A stretch of 64,000 bases of DNA from Seriola aureovittata. Its lineage: Eukaryota > Chordata > Actinopteri > Carangiformes > Carangidae. The position numbers and the translations under genes are program-made. Below the pieces are notes generated by a model. That model made no database searches. It was given only the letters and a program-made list of their open reading frames with translations, and was not told where the DNA came from. The stretch spans positions 9,203,712 through 9,267,711 of the forward strand of contig NC_079374.1 in assembly GCF_021018895.1 (NCBI RefSeq). Direction: 5' to 3'. Below are positions 12,080 to 25,850 of the stretch, one piece after another (positions within the stretch are counted from its first letter, which is position 1; each line of letters begins with the position of its first letter).

Positions 12080-13299
12080 GTAATGGCCTGTCTGACCATC
12101 ACATTTCTCAGCACACACACTCACACTTACACACGTATACACACATACACATGGAGCGTGAGGATTAGAGGGTGTGCAGGATTAGCTCTTGTGGTCACGC
12201 TGGGTAGGTGTCAAACACAGCAGGGAGAAATTTGACCTCTTGACTCTACTTCAGTGTGTGCGCTTGAGCATGTATATAGATGTGGCTGTGCACTTATGTG
12301 TGTGTTTAAATCCGGGAGCTGCAGTGCCTCTCCGGTCTGTTTCTGACCTTACTGAATTAGCAGGGAACGGAGGAGGAAAAAGAAGAGAAGAGCTATATAT
12401 AAATTATATTCCTGCCAAGAGAAGTCTGCTACTTCTAAACAGAGATCGTGCTATATTGCCGATAAGAAGACCCTTCATTATGTCGCCTGTGCTTGTTTAC
12501 ACTGACCCAAACAAAGCCAGCATAATGCTGCCTCATTGTGTGATTTTTAGATAGCATTCCATGCTGGCGTTCCCCTCCCACACACACACACACACATTCC
12601 CCTCCCACACACACACACACGCACACACACACACACGTACACACACACACACGTACACACACACACTTTACCAGCACTGGATTAGGGGGAGCCGTACCCA
12701 ACTTTCTGGAACTGACAATCTGACGTTCACATGACCACATGACACTAGCCGGCCAACTATGCGAGAGAACTTCTCTCTCTAGATCTCCTTTTTCATTCTT
12801 TACACAACTTTTTCTGTCTAATTTCATGTGAACAACTCGGTGCAACACGACAGATGTTTTCCTGTCTGAAAACGTGCACCGTTATCCCTGTATTTAAACA
12901 ATATCATACACTCCTCCACTTTCCAGTGTGGCTGTGCAGAATAGCACTAAACACTTATATCAACACTTTCGAACGTGAACGTGGTTGGAGAACACTCGTA
13001 CAAACTAGTTCTGTTTGAACGTAACTTGACCCGTACTCTTCTGGAGCTCTGGAGGGAACTCAGGGTTATCTTGCCATGGGCTTGGATAAAACAAACGTAT
13101 ACCAAACAGAAAGCTTGCTTTACAAACAGGGGGAGCGAAAGATGTGGGCAGGAAGGGTTTAACAAAAACATGTAATTGGTTGCATTATGGGAATTTTAGA
13201 CCCAGTAATTTTGGCGGTTGACCAGTACTTGGGATTAAAAATCGGAATATCTTCTCTTGGACTTTTTGAAAGCGTCTCGTTCTAACTCGGCTCCTGGCT

Positions 13300-13350
13300 T
13301 TAGACATTGAAGTGTCCTCCAGCAAGGCGCTAAACCCTTACTTGCCCATG
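13300..13350 (+). repeat. Short SINE-like remnant
   Basis: The words ATTGAAGTGTCC and AGCAAGGCGCTAAACCC match the frequent teleost phrase in which a 'TTGAGCAAGGCACTTAACCC'-like segment occurs. Only a short fragment is recognisable. Confidence 0.45.
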
Positions 13351-13706
13351 CATCAGGCATCGCTATGTAGATGTCGTATCATTAAAATGTAAACTTAGGC
13401 TGTGCTTAATCATAGCGTCCTCCACAAATGTTGTAATTGCAAAGTCTTGCAGTACGACTCCTGAATAGTTAAAAATCTAATAGCAGCAATCCCTCGCTGT
13501 TCTGCTTTTAGTTGCCTACTCATCCCCCTCCCTCTCCTCAGCTCTGTTGTTGCACCTCCACCCTGCAGGGTGAAGGGTGGAGGGCAGGTTAGGGTTAAGG
13601 TTATGTAGATGCTGCCCCTAAGTGGCAGATGTAATTACTGCACACTGAACTGGCGTAACCCTCACCAGTGACGTTAATGTGCATGAATGTGTGGCAGCAA
13701 CACACC

Positions 13707-13742
<36 letters not shown>

Positions 13743-14136
13743 TACACATGCCGTTCATGTGGGCTAATTGCTATGTGTAGCACAGAGTGTAAATAAGTCA
13801 GCAGTGGTTTTTATCACACTCTCTGTTTCCTCGTATTTTCTTTCCCAGTCGCTCTCCGCGTTTCCATCTGTTTTTCTCTCAGCCTTTCACTTTGCACTCT
13901 CTCTCTCTTTTTCCCTCCTCTCTATCTCTTCCTCTCTTTTTCTCTCTCCCTCCCTCTGTCTCTCTCTCTCACTCCTGTACTCACACCCAGCATGAATAAA
14001 GCAGCAAGCCAGGTTCATGGACATGAATATTTATGAGAGCACGCGCTGCAATGCTTTAAAACAACAACAACAGCCTGCCTGATTGTGCTTGCCAAGCCAG
14101 CCAGCTCTGGCTCATGTGCTCATGTGCTCATGTGTT

Positions 14137-14138
<2 letters not shown>

Positions 14139-14216
<78 letters not shown>

Positions 14217-14270
14217 TGTACGTGTACGTGTACGTACGTGTGTGTGTGTGTGTACGTATGTGTACGTGTG
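14139..14270. repeat. Compound (GT)n-(TACGTG)n repeat
   Basis: About 37 GT units (14139-14212) run into repeats of TACGTG and TACGTA-type words up to 14270. The whole tract is alternating purine-pyrimidine. Confidence 0.95.
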
Positions 14271-15981
14271 TAGCAGCAGGTGTAAACCAGAGAAAGCGAT
14301 TCCTGCTGGGTGTCTGAAGACCGCTGGCTCTGATGATTTCCATTCACTTTGTCAAATCTCCCTCTCTCTGCGCCTCACATGTTCTCTGTTACTCCGTCAC
14401 ACACGCGCACGTGCACGCTTCTCATGTTCCGTGCTGACACTTGTAGTTTCCTACGTGTGCCATTCTTGATCTTTCTCTCTCCCTCTCTCTGACTCACCCC
14501 CGTCCCTCTCTACATATCTGTGTGCGTGAATCTGGCTGGAGTGATGACATATATAACTCGTGTGGGCAGTTATCGCGGCCGTCAGTCACATGGTTGTGAC
14601 ACATCTGTGTGTGTCTTGAGCGATTTGTTTGAGGTCACGCATGAGTACACACGCCCTCGGAGCATCACAAGGTTTTGCAGTAGCACAGGTCAGAGGGAGG
14701 ATATTGGGAAGAGGGTATTTAAGTCAGGCTGCACGCGCATACACACACACACATACACACCTTTAAACACATTTGCACAACTGCACACACAGCAGCTCAG
14801 TCCTGTCGGGTAGCAACAAAGCTGGCTGTGCAAACAGCGAGCTGCTTGTTCGTTATCTTCCCAGGGTGTTTGTTTACTGAGCCACACAAGCTTTGCCTTG
14901 AGTCACAATGTGACGTGTCTGCTGTGTGTCTGTATAGATGTGTGTGTGTAGCTGCATGCACAACCTTGTGTCCTGTGGAGCCTTGTCTCTGCGCCTGTGT
15001 ATCCTTACTTATCAACCAAGTTTTTAATTTACATGTCACCCACATCCTGAAGAATTCAATATGAGTGTGCTGCAAGGACAGTTGGGTTTGTCTCTCAAGG
15101 GCTCTTAAGCAAGACGCGTGGCGTTGACAAAACACACACCTTCTTTTGGAGGGATTGACTCTCCAGCTGCTATATAATCAGCATTCCTGCTCAGCACTAT
15201 TTCTGGTTGATTTGGGTTTCCCTTGTTCCTGAATTCTTTGTGAATTTAAGAAATCTCACCAAAAGGTCAGTTTGGTTCGGAGCTTTCGATTGTATCACAC
15301 AACCTTCTTCAGTATTGGAGTTTGCTTAGTTGTCGTGGAATTGTAGATACTCGAATTTCACTTTTTCGTCTCATCGATGTTGGCGTAATAGTTGAGACTG
15401 GAAATCAGAATCAGCATGTGCGACATTATAATTTGCCAGCACACTCTCTGAACATCTTTCCTTAATCAACATGTCACATCATGAGAAAATCCCTGCGATG
15501 CGTACTGCAGGAGATGCAGATGATTATCATGATGAAAAATATCTTGTGTCCTGTGTCATAGAAAAACATGTCTAGAATTAGATGTTCAAATGCATTTGGG
15601 AGACCTAATGCTGTTATTTTTAGAGTAGGTTGTCTCTGAGATGAGGGTGAGTGCAGTGGGTGGCGGATGACACGGGTTGCTCCCCATAACCCTCTGTAAT
15701 CTAGCGTGCGTCATTAATGTTGGGACCACTGTGCCCGCCGCACATAATTACGGTTTCATTCCCCTCTGCTTCCCGAGCAGCGCAGGGGCCTCTGACACGG
15801 GAGGACTGTAATTAAAAACAAGGGGCTCTTCCTCCTCCTCCTCCTCCTCCGCTATTCCACATCCTGTCTCTTGCGAACTGAAATTCCTCAAATGCCTGTC
15901 TCTACACCTCACCTATATTTTATCTGAGATTACTTGACTCCATGCATTCCTTTAAACCCAATTTCTGAAGTTACTCTTTCC

Positions 15982-16014
<33 letters not shown>

Positions 16015-16390
16015 CGCAAGGGCTCACACACTCACAAATCTCAGTCTTTTTCCTCATAGCACCCTTCAGGTTCCTATCTTGCCATTTTCGTCTCTAACCA
16101 TGAGGCAGCCCTCCCAATACACATATGATAAAACACACACACACACACACACACCCACACACACTTGAGATGACAATAGGCAGAGCTTGACATGGCCAGT
16201 GATGTCAGAGCTTCCCATAATAATAGACACTAATAGGTCTTAATGTTTGCCTCTGGGCCACGCTGTTACAGATCATGACGTTGAAATATGAAGGGTCTCT
16301 CTTCAGTTGATCACATACAGCCAGGGTGCCTTACACGTTGAAAACTTGGCTCTTGTATTCAATACCCACCCACCAGCACACATGTACACA

Positions 16391-16427
<37 letters not shown>

Positions 16428-17203
16428 AGAGATACAATACCACCGGGGGGCTCTCGTGATATTCATTTGAATTGTTTAAAATGCCTGCGTTAGAGCTTGC
16501 AAGCCTCAGGGTCTTTCTGGTGAGTAATTAATTTCCAGCATGTGGGGGTAGAGACCAGAGCTCGTGGGCCTGCCTCCCGGCTCCGGCTGTGTGTGTGCGT
16601 GTGTATGCGCGCACGCGTGTGCGTGCGTGTGTGTGTGTGTGTGTGTGAGAGAGAGAAAGAAAGAAAGAAAGCGAGGCTTTGCGCTGGCTCGGCTACTGCG
16701 TCGTAGCCTAGGGGAGGAGGGGTGGAGAGGGGGGGGGGCAGCACAGCGCAGAAAATCGATCCAGGGGCCGCGCTTCTCAGCCTCTTCCGGACGCAAGAGT
16801 CCTCCTCTCCGGGGAATTAGATAACGGCTTGTAAAAGCTCTCCACCGCCAGGCTCTCCCCCTCCTCGACTTTTAGCTGCTGCCGCATCTCTCTGTCTTCC
16901 TGCCTGCCTGCCTTGCTGCTTGTCCACGAGATATTGAATTCATCCCGTTCACATTACGACAAAGTATTGGCTTCCAGTTTAATTGGAATCCGCGTTTCTT
17001 CTCATAACTATGTGGTTATTGCGTATTATCAGCAGGTTAATATTTTATTAGGTTTTAATTGGCCTTTTGTTGTTTGCTTCAGTGCAGTGATCTCCCAGTT
17101 AAGACACCAACTCTGTTTGTACACGTGTGTGTTTTAGACACAGAAAAACGTGTGCGTATACAGTTTCTCCACATGGGTCAGCAGTCACTTTTCTCCCCTT
17201 CAG

Positions 17204-17286
17204 GTTTCCTTGGCTGAGGAGATCAAGCCGTTGAAGTGGTATCCCTCCGTTTACCTGCTGGTGTCTATCTTCCCCCTCATCAACAG
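17204..17286 (+). CDS. Receptor exon E: end of loop 3 and TM6
   Basis: An 83-nt exon: 27 codons plus two trailing bases. The acceptor is TCCCCTTCAG ending at 17203. The donor GTAACA at 17287 runs directly into a (CA)n microsatellite (17290-17321). It reads VSLAEEIKPLK followed by WYPSVYLLVSIFPLIN; the trailing AG joins G of the next exon to give Arg, making the INR motif that also ends TM6 in cAR1 (VVNRI). The +5 base of the donor is C rather than G, so the site looks suboptimal. Confidence 0.87.

Positions 17287-17289
<3 letters not shown>

Positions 17290-17321
<32 letters not shown>
17290..17321. repeat. (CA)n microsatellite abutting the exon E donor
   Basis: Sixteen CA units beginning at intron position +4. 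Confidence 0.95.
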
Positions 17322-17323
<2 letters not shown>

Positions 17324-17719
17324 GTAGAGACACACCTGTACTGCACATAAACTCTGCGCTCTGTTGTTTTATTTGCATGTTGGCTTCACTCTGCTGTCTT
17401 ATCTCTTCTCAACCCGTCACCCTCCTCCTCCCCCTCCTCCCTGCTCTGCCTTTCCCATCCCCTCTCTCTCTCCCTTATCTGAACTCTCACGAAGCTTTGC
17501 TCTCTCTGTAGCTGCACGAACAGTGAAGGAGATTTTTGTGTGTGCGTGTGTGTGTGTGTGCGTGCGTGCGCGTGTGTTGGAGGTATAGAGCATTTTATTG
17601 GCTTTTTTAAAACCTGGGCTTCATCGACTGAGGGTTGGTGGGAGGAGGCGAGTGGTCCAGTAAATGATAACCCTGGTGCTGTTATTACTCCTTCACTCCC
17701 TTCCCTACCTCTCTCTCTA

Positions 17720-17755
<36 letters not shown>

Positions 17756-20700
17756 CTTTCATTTGCCACTGCTCCCTGCGCCTCTCTCCCCCCCCCCCCC
17801 CCCGCCACGCTGAACCGGTGTGATTGACAGGTCAGGGTTACTAAGTGATTAGCTGCGGCGGCTCTGCTTGTCGCCACGGCGATGTAGGCGGAGACACAGG
17901 TCAATTACAGGGTCAACGTCTTTCAAAGGCTCCGCTCAAACACTGCGCCCCCACCCACCCACCCACCACCCTCTCTCCTTCCCCTCTCGCCCTCTCACCC
18001 TCTCCTCCTCCTCCTTCACCTCTCCATCCATTCAGCCCACCCCCACCCCCTCCTCCCTCCCGTGCCCCGGCTGTCGGCTGATGAAGATGACAAACTGCAT
18101 CCTGTGCTAACCCCAAAACGCCCTCTCTTCCTTCCCTCCCTTTCTTCACCCCCTCTTTCCTTCCTTCCTTCCCTCCGTGAATGTCACTTTCTCTTCCCCT
18201 CTCCCTCTTTTACGCTCAAAAACGTCTTTCTCACAGCCCCCCCCCCTCCGCCTTATTTCCACTCTTCTTCGCTTGAGCTCTCCGTCTCTCTCCTTCTGTG
18301 TTTTTATGTCAGCTCCCCAGCTCCCCCCTCCTCTTCCTCCACCACTTTTCCTATCCTCTGCCACACAAAGCCCTCGCTCTCCCCCTCTCTCTCTCCCCCT
18401 CTTGAGCAAACAAGCTCTCGCTCGCTCACTCAGCTCCGCTCTGCCTTTCTCCAGAGAGCGAACGAGGAGAAAACGGGAATGAATTGCTCTCTCGTCGTCG
18501 TCCTCCACCACCACCTCCTCCTCCTCCTCCTCCTCCTCCCTCATTCAGCGGCGCTGGCTGTATACATCTCCGGCTCCTATTAATTTGTTAGCCTCCCCTC
18601 CATCTCACCCCTTCCTCTACTCACTCGCCTCCCTCGCTCCCTCCCCCATGGCTCATATCCTCCTCCGCCTTCTCTTCCTCCCCTCGTTCTCCATCTCTCC
18701 CTCCTTCCTTCCCTCCCCTCTGCTGAGTGCTGGAGTGTGTAAAGTGTTTGTCACGGTGCCGTGCCGATGTCGCTGTGCTCTGCCGTGTGGAAGCAGCGCA
18801 CGGCAGACAGCCTTAGTGTGTGTTTTGCTGTACGCGTGAGTGTGTATGTGTGTGTGTGTAGGCGGGTGGTTGGCTTCGTGTCAAGGCGAATGTGCTGTCT
18901 CTGCTTGTTGCCGTGTGTGTGTGTGTGTGTGCGCGCGCGCGCACTTGTTTGTCTGCCTCGACTTGAGTGTGCGCTTTTGCGTGTCTGTCTATGAGTATTC
19001 CCGTGTGTTTGTATGTATGTATGTGTGTGTGTGTGAGTGTTTTTAATATTTTGTGTGTGTGTGCCTATCGTGTGTGTGTGTGTGTCTGAGTGGGGGATTA
19101 TTTCTATCTGAGCTCCAAAGCCTCCTAAACAGGGCTTAGAGAGACGGCCCAGGGCAGCAGCTAAAGCCGTTGGGTAGAGCTCTCTCTCTCTCTCTCTCTC
19201 TCTCCCCCCCCTTCTCTCCCCCCTTCTCTCTCCCTGCCCTGATCCATTGCGTTAATACACAGACACTCCCACACACAAACACACTCTTGTTTTAGCCTTC
19301 ATCTGCTACCACACACACACACACACACAAACGCACGCACACAGACAGTCACACGCCACACGCAATTTTAATCTGTTCCAAATGCACACTGGTAAATGTG
19401 TTAATTCGACACCAGCTGTTGCGAATTGGAATGGGAAAGCGCTCCTACTTTTCCTCGCCCGCGCTGTTACACACATGCATGCAGGAATCATTATACATCA
19501 TTTTACCGTACACATCTCCACATCTCTCTTCCGCTCTCGCTCCCTCACTCACGTTCCCTCATTTGGCAACACAAAAGTAGCACCAGACACTCACACCTTA
19601 GCACTTATCCCTCCTCCTTCTCCTCCTCTTTCTGCTACTTCTTCTTCTCTCTCTCTCTTTCTCTCTCTCTGCCACTTAAATCTCTCCCTTCCTTGTGTTC
19701 ATGTGTGTGTGTGTGTGTGTCTGTGTGTAACCGCTGCCCGGGCACGACTAGAGTTTTCACAGTCTGCTTCTCACATCGCCTCCCCTGTGTGCTTTATGGT
19801 GTGGGTGTGTGTTTGTTTACAAGGCTTGTCTAGATTCCTACTGTGCGTGCTTGTACGCCTGTTTGCATAAATAAACCCTCTCCTCGGAACCTAGCTGCCG
19901 ATTTCTGCGGCGCTGCGCGGCTTGATGAGCAAGTGCTCCTCCTGGACAGCCTGCTCGTCTTTTACGAGGACTTTTTTCTCTCTCTTTTAACACCCTCCCC
20001 TTTTCCCTTTTGACACCAAGCGGCAAGAAACCGCCATCCCCATTTAGTGCCCTTTTTTTCCTGTTCTTTCAGGCTTTGTTTAGAAGCTCTAACCTCCAAA
20101 GCAAGACAGGAGAGCCAGTTGCCTTGGAGCAATCAACCTTATGTGCCTTGCAGAGGGGTGCTTCAGTGTGGATAGATTGGCCCTGGCGGCGGGGCTTGAA
20201 CCAGTGATGTGTCTGTAACCTTGAGTTCACCCTGTCGCTCCAGGAGGCAGCTTGCATCCTCCTAGTTATTCTTGGTTTCCCTCGATGCTGCGTGTGGGTT
20301 TTGCAGTGTGTACAGGCCTATACGTGCTTGCAGGGGATTTTTTTGTATGGGCTCCCTACAGCGCCTAAGCCTCCTGCCTTTCTCTGGAGGAGATCTGATT
20401 TCCCTGCTCCAGGCGAGCAGCAAGAACAAGACAGCGTGTGCGTGCGTCTGTGTGTGCCTCAGTGTGTGCCTGTGCTTTTGTGTGTTTTGCGCACACACGC
20501 CCGCACGCGCAACCCGGGCCAGGCAGACCTTCCCCATCTCCGTTCTGCACTTTGAAAAACGAGGGAGGAAATCTCAGAGCAGCAGTTATTATTCATCCCT
20601 CAAAGAGAACGGGGAGGAGGCGGAGGTAGGGAGGGAGGGAGGGATGGATGGAGGGAGGAAGAAAGAAGAGAGCCAAACGGGAGGGATGAAGGAGGGGTGG

Positions 20701-22272
20701 AGGGGGGGATACATTAACTCTTATCTCACTGTATTCGGCTTTCTCCATCCCAGGATGCGCTCTTTCTCTTTCTCTCCCTCTCTCTCTCTCTCTCTCACAC
20801 ACACACTCCTGCTCTCTCCTTCCTTTCTACACTGCCTTCCTTCCGTTCCTCGCCTCCACGCCTCTCGGAATATCTTGCATTCAGCGCACATGGATGTGTG
20901 TTTGTGCCTGCGTGTGTGTAGGCTGGTGTGTGGTTTGTACTGTATAGCCTAATATCTTTTGTGGTGTATTTTGTTTACTTGAACAAGTGAGCTCCTCAGA
21001 TGCTGAAAGGCAGTATGCAAGGTTCCAACTCTCATCTTTGTTTGTCTGCAAGCTTCTTTTTTTTTTTATTCATTTATCTCTTCACATTCAATTTACTGTA
21101 TGAGAGTGGCAGCGTTGGCCTGTTTACTAAAATAAGTTTTGAACTTGATATAGCTTGCAGGTATTTGATGTTTTTTTTTTTTCAGATTCAGAGGCAAATG
21201 AAGGGGGGGGGGTCGCCAGCAAAGTCTGGATTAGCTCGATTTGAATATCATTTTGCACACTGTGAATTAGCACATTAAGAAAGCACCTCTCTGATTGTCA
21301 CTTTTGATATTCTCACAATTTTGACATTTTCTTTACTGTTATTTACACACAGATAACAAACAATCCTCACAAATCAAAGATGCCCGTGGAGTGGGATGAC
21401 CACGCCGATTGCCTGTGTGATAACTCAGCCACATATGGCTGTGCGGCCTAGATAATATTTGGTAGATATATGACCATGCCCACTTTGCATGCCCACGTGT
21501 GTGTGCCTTTGTATCTCAGTCAGTGATCGGTGTGTAACTGAAGACGTTGAGGCCAGTTGCTATTCGTCTCCCACTGAGCAGCAGCGACGCTCCGCTATTA
21601 ATCCCTGTTTAGCGACACAGAGAGTTGGCCTACAGGGCTGTGTAAAGTGCAAACACACACACACACACACACATACACACACACACAGGACAGGCAGAGC
21701 TGGACATACACACACACAAGCACTGGGGCTCTTCAGTCATTATCGTAGTGGACATATATACGTATTTGCATGCATGTAAGAGAATATGCAGATACAAAAT
21801 ACTCATATATATATATATAAACACAGGCATATGCACATGCATAGATATACAAACATTAACACACATATACAGGCAAACAAACTATATACTAACCCATTAA
21901 TCCCAATGGACATACATGTAAGCATGTACTCCGTTACAAATATACAAACTACATACAGGCACATATAGGCATATACGTACATTCATGCACAGACATATGG
22001 CACACACACGCAAATTGTAAAGGAGATTCTAGATAACCTCCCTCACAGACACTTGGGCACGTGCACACATTCACAGGCGTGTGCAAAAACAAACACACAC
22101 ACACACACGCACACACATACACACCCTGTTCCCCCTCCCTTTGCTCTTTCAGGCACGTCTTTAAATATTCATCACTCTGGCTGCTCTGAGAGTACCGTAA
22201 ACGCTGCCTCACACTCCAGGGAATCGCTAAAGCCTACTCTATCATCTGCTCTCCCTCCCTCCCTCCTCTCTC

Positions 22273-22303
<31 letters not shown>

Positions 22304-22644
22304 TACACATACACACACACGCGCGCACACATTTCTAGCCATAGCCACTCATAGGGATAAACTCGCGTGCACGAACACTCAAAGGCACAGCCAGTGGCAT
22401 TGTCGCTGGACACACAGGCACACCAGCACATGAATCAGACGCAGGGAAACACATGCGCGCCGATGTACAATTAACAGATTTTGTGCGTGTGTGTGTGTGT
22501 CGCTGTGTTTACTGGCTGCTCCTAGCACAGAGGGCTGAGTGGTGTTGTGTTCCAGGAAACAGGATGTCTCTTTGTTTGGGTTTTATTCTGTTGGTGAACG
22601 TTAGCCGCTTCAGTCCCCAGGGTTTGTGTGTCCCTCTTTGTCTG

Positions 22645-22649
<5 letters not shown>

Positions 22650-22704
<55 letters not shown>
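22650..22704. repeat. (GT)n microsatellite
   Basis: About 27 GT units, continued by an interrupted GT-rich tail to 22740. Confidence 0.95.
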
Positions 22705-22708
<4 letters not shown>

Positions 22709-22899
22709 TGTGTGTGCATGCACCCATGCAGGTGTGTGTCGGCATGCGCTCACATGTTTATATATATGTGTGTGTGTGTGTGGTTTGTTTCAGACCAACA
22801 TGCCTGCCTGTTTGTGTGTTTCAGCCTGATTCCAGAAATATATGGTTAAATGCTGGCACAGCGGGTTGACAAGAAATGCGCGTGTGTGTGTGTGTGTGT

Positions 22900-23290
22900 T
22901 AGAGATTTTCCGATTCCATTTTTTCCTTACCAATACCAATTGCGGTACCTGAACTTGTGTATCGGTCGATGCGAGTATTGATCCAATACCAGTGCGTCAA
23001 AAAATAACAGTGATTCAGGTTAAACCCTTTGTAAAACATGAACAAATACAGGGGATGCCATAAAATCTTTTTTTTTTTTCTGTTGTAGCCTTCTGCCGCA
23101 AGCTGTCATACGCTGAGACTTATTTTCTAGAAAAACTTGTTTTATTTGTGTGTAAAAAAAATATAAAGTTTATCAGCAAATTACATAGTATCGGATCGGT
23201 GTGTAGACTCCGCCGATTCCCGATCCAGTATTATAGCAATATCGGAGGTCTTTCCGATACTAGCATCGGAATTGGAACTAACTAACTCTA
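22900..23290. mobile_element. Non-autonomous hAT-like element (391 bp) with 8-bp target duplication
   Basis: The element opens with TAGAGATTTTCCGATTCC and closes with an imperfect inverse ending AACTCTA. It is flanked on both sides by GTGTGTGT (22892-22899 and 23291-23298), an 8-bp direct repeat of the length hAT elements make. Subterminal CCGAT/ATCGG words recur in inverted order at both ends (for example TGTATCGGTCGATGC on the left and TATCGGAGGTC...CCGATACTAGC on the right). It contains no transposase frame. Because it sits inside a (GT)n tract the duplication could be partly fortuitous. Confidence 0.7.
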
Positions 23291-25737
23291 GTGTGTGTGT
23301 GTATGTGTGTGTGTGGGTGTGGGTGTAAGAGGAGTCATCCCCTTAGCTGTGACAGTTATCCCCATTTTGACACCATGATCGAAGCAGAGTACATTCCAGT
23401 TTTCAATTGTAGTGCACATAGACACTCATGCAGAATGCAAATCATGGTTTATTTAGATACAGATATACCCAGTGGAACGAACGCTCACATATCCATAGAA
23501 TACACCATAGTCCTGCAGCTTTATGCGCATTAGAGTGGCTGATCACATGCTGTCACTGAACAATGAAAGGCCTGTCCTCTGTCCTTAAAGGCCACCACAC
23601 GTGTTGAGTAGACGAGTGAGCACCCAACAGAATCTATTGAACCAGTCGATCCACAGGTCAGATTTCCTCGTGAGTGAAAGGCCAGACATTGAGATTAAGT
23701 TCTTACACAAATTTGTTATCCACATCTTTGTTGATAGGATTTGGGTTGAATACGTGGGTTCCACTTTGTTAAAATTCAATTGAAGGTAATCGTGTACCAA
23801 AGCATCAAGAAGCATATTTAAACTTTAATGAACTGTGGCAGTTTACAGTTACTTTTTTTTCCTGGTGTGTGTTTGTGCAAACTGACCTTTCTCATTTGTC
23901 ATTTCTCTAATTGGACCTTCATTTAATTTCAGATGCATTCAAATTGCCTTGATAAACCTTAAAACTTTCTGAAAACTATAGTTACACAGTGAGTTTCACC
24001 GCAGAATGTCATAGTTTTTTAAAATTCAAGACAGTATATAAATCCCCCTGTACTGCACCACAGTTGCAGTGATTTTGTCCCACCTATAATGTATTCTCAG
24101 AATTGAAGGTTAATATCACAGCGTCTCCTTAGCTTCAATAACTTGCCCATGTCTTGACACATTTTGACTGCAGCGAAACATTTGAGGGAGTTGGAAAAAC
24201 TTGTGAATCACAAACTGTCCATACACAGAGCCGAGGGATTAGGCTTGTTTTGGCAAAATTATCCCTTTCAGTCAGAAAAAAGTTCAGATTTGCTGTCAGC
24301 AACAGCACAGCGGGCAGCACCAGGGCCTTGTTTTGGCACTTTGAAGCGTGTGATTCGTCTGGAGGGGAACATGAAAAAAAAAGAAAAAGTCAGGCAGTCA
24401 GAGAGAGGAGGAAGTGTGATCGGGGTCAGGATGACTTCTCTGTCTGGCCGCCCTCTACTCTCAGGAAGGAGTTCTCCTTCGAGCTGTTACAGTGTTTTTC
24501 AACCGCAGCTTTCAGGATGTGCGGCACAACAATTAGAGGCAGGCAAAAAGGTGAACTCTGATGGAGGCGGGAAGGGGAGTTGATGGCTGGAAAGTGGTAT
24601 AGACTGGCAGGGTGAGATATTGGAAGGGATGGGGAGGGGCCAGTGGATGAGGGATTTTGCAGGGCTGAGGGTGAGGGAGAGACGGGTTCAAAGAGTGACT
24701 GACAGCAGGAAAGATGGAAGGTCTGAATAAGTGAACAAGGCTCAGAGACACTGCGCGACTGCTAATGATTGACTGTGTGCTTACAGGTGGGAGCAGATTT
24801 AGACTTAAAGCTACGTATGTCTGCGTCTGTGTGTGTCTGAGCGTGGGTGTGTTTTTATTGTTGTTGACCATTTGCTCCTGAGTCATACAGTGTACACAAT
24901 ATCATCTCTGTTGTCCAACACCAGTCAGTCAACTGTGAGACTCGCTTGACTACGCCGCACACACAAACCCCCGACAAACACACACACACACACACACACA
25001 TACACATACAGCAGCTCAGCCAGGCATCGCCCGCAGCCACACTCTCCTTCCCACCACTGCCTCCCTCATTCATCTTTCATTAGCCCGGCTCACACAGGAG
25101 AAACAGCCCGCACCCCCTCCCTCCCTCCCTCCCTCCACCCCACCTCCACCTCCTCCACCACACGTCTCTCCATCTCTCTCTCTTTTCTCTCTATCTAACC
25201 CCCCCCCCCCTTCGTCTTATCTTGGTTTCTCTCGCACGTAATCTCTTTTGTTTGTCTCGCTCATGTCTTGCTGTCTGTCTTTTTGGATATCTCTCCTCCC
25301 TCTGCTTCTCTTCCTCACTTGCCGCCTCCTCTGCTTTTTAGTCTTTTCCATTCAGCCTCACTCCTTCAGCCCTTTCCCCTCCTCTCTCCTCCTCCTCTCC
25401 TCCTCCTCCTCTCCTCCTCCTCCTCCTCCTCCTCCTCCACTGCTCTCGGCCCTCGTTCCCCTTCACAGCCTCACTCTTGCACATTCTCACCTCTTTATCG
25501 TGTGCTCCTTTCCTCTTCCACTCTCCCTCTCTCCTTCCTGTGCAGTGCTGTTTCTCTGACACTCGTCTCAGCCCGGCCCCCCCACCTTCCTGTCTCTCTT
25601 TCTCTCTCTCTTGCCTGCTCTTTCTTTCTTCCTTTCATTTCGCTCTCCGTCTCTCCCTCGATGGAGGGGAAAGGCTCTTCGCCTCTAATTGCGGCTGTTC
25701 CGTTGCCATGGCGCGTGTTGCTCAGCGCTGTGAGGTG

Positions 25738-25850
<113 letters not shown>

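Larger units (their letters stand above)
12080..17203. other. Receptor intron D-E (5.1 kb)
   Basis: No coding sequence recognised. Contents: compound CA/CCTCCC repeat 12578-12665, SINE-like remnant near 13300-13350, (CA)n 13709-13738, compound (GT)n/(TACGTG)n 14139-14270, (CA)n at 15985-16012, 16134-16165 and 16399-16425. The stretch 15690-15790 is unusually complex and may be a conserved non-coding element. Confidence 0.6.
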
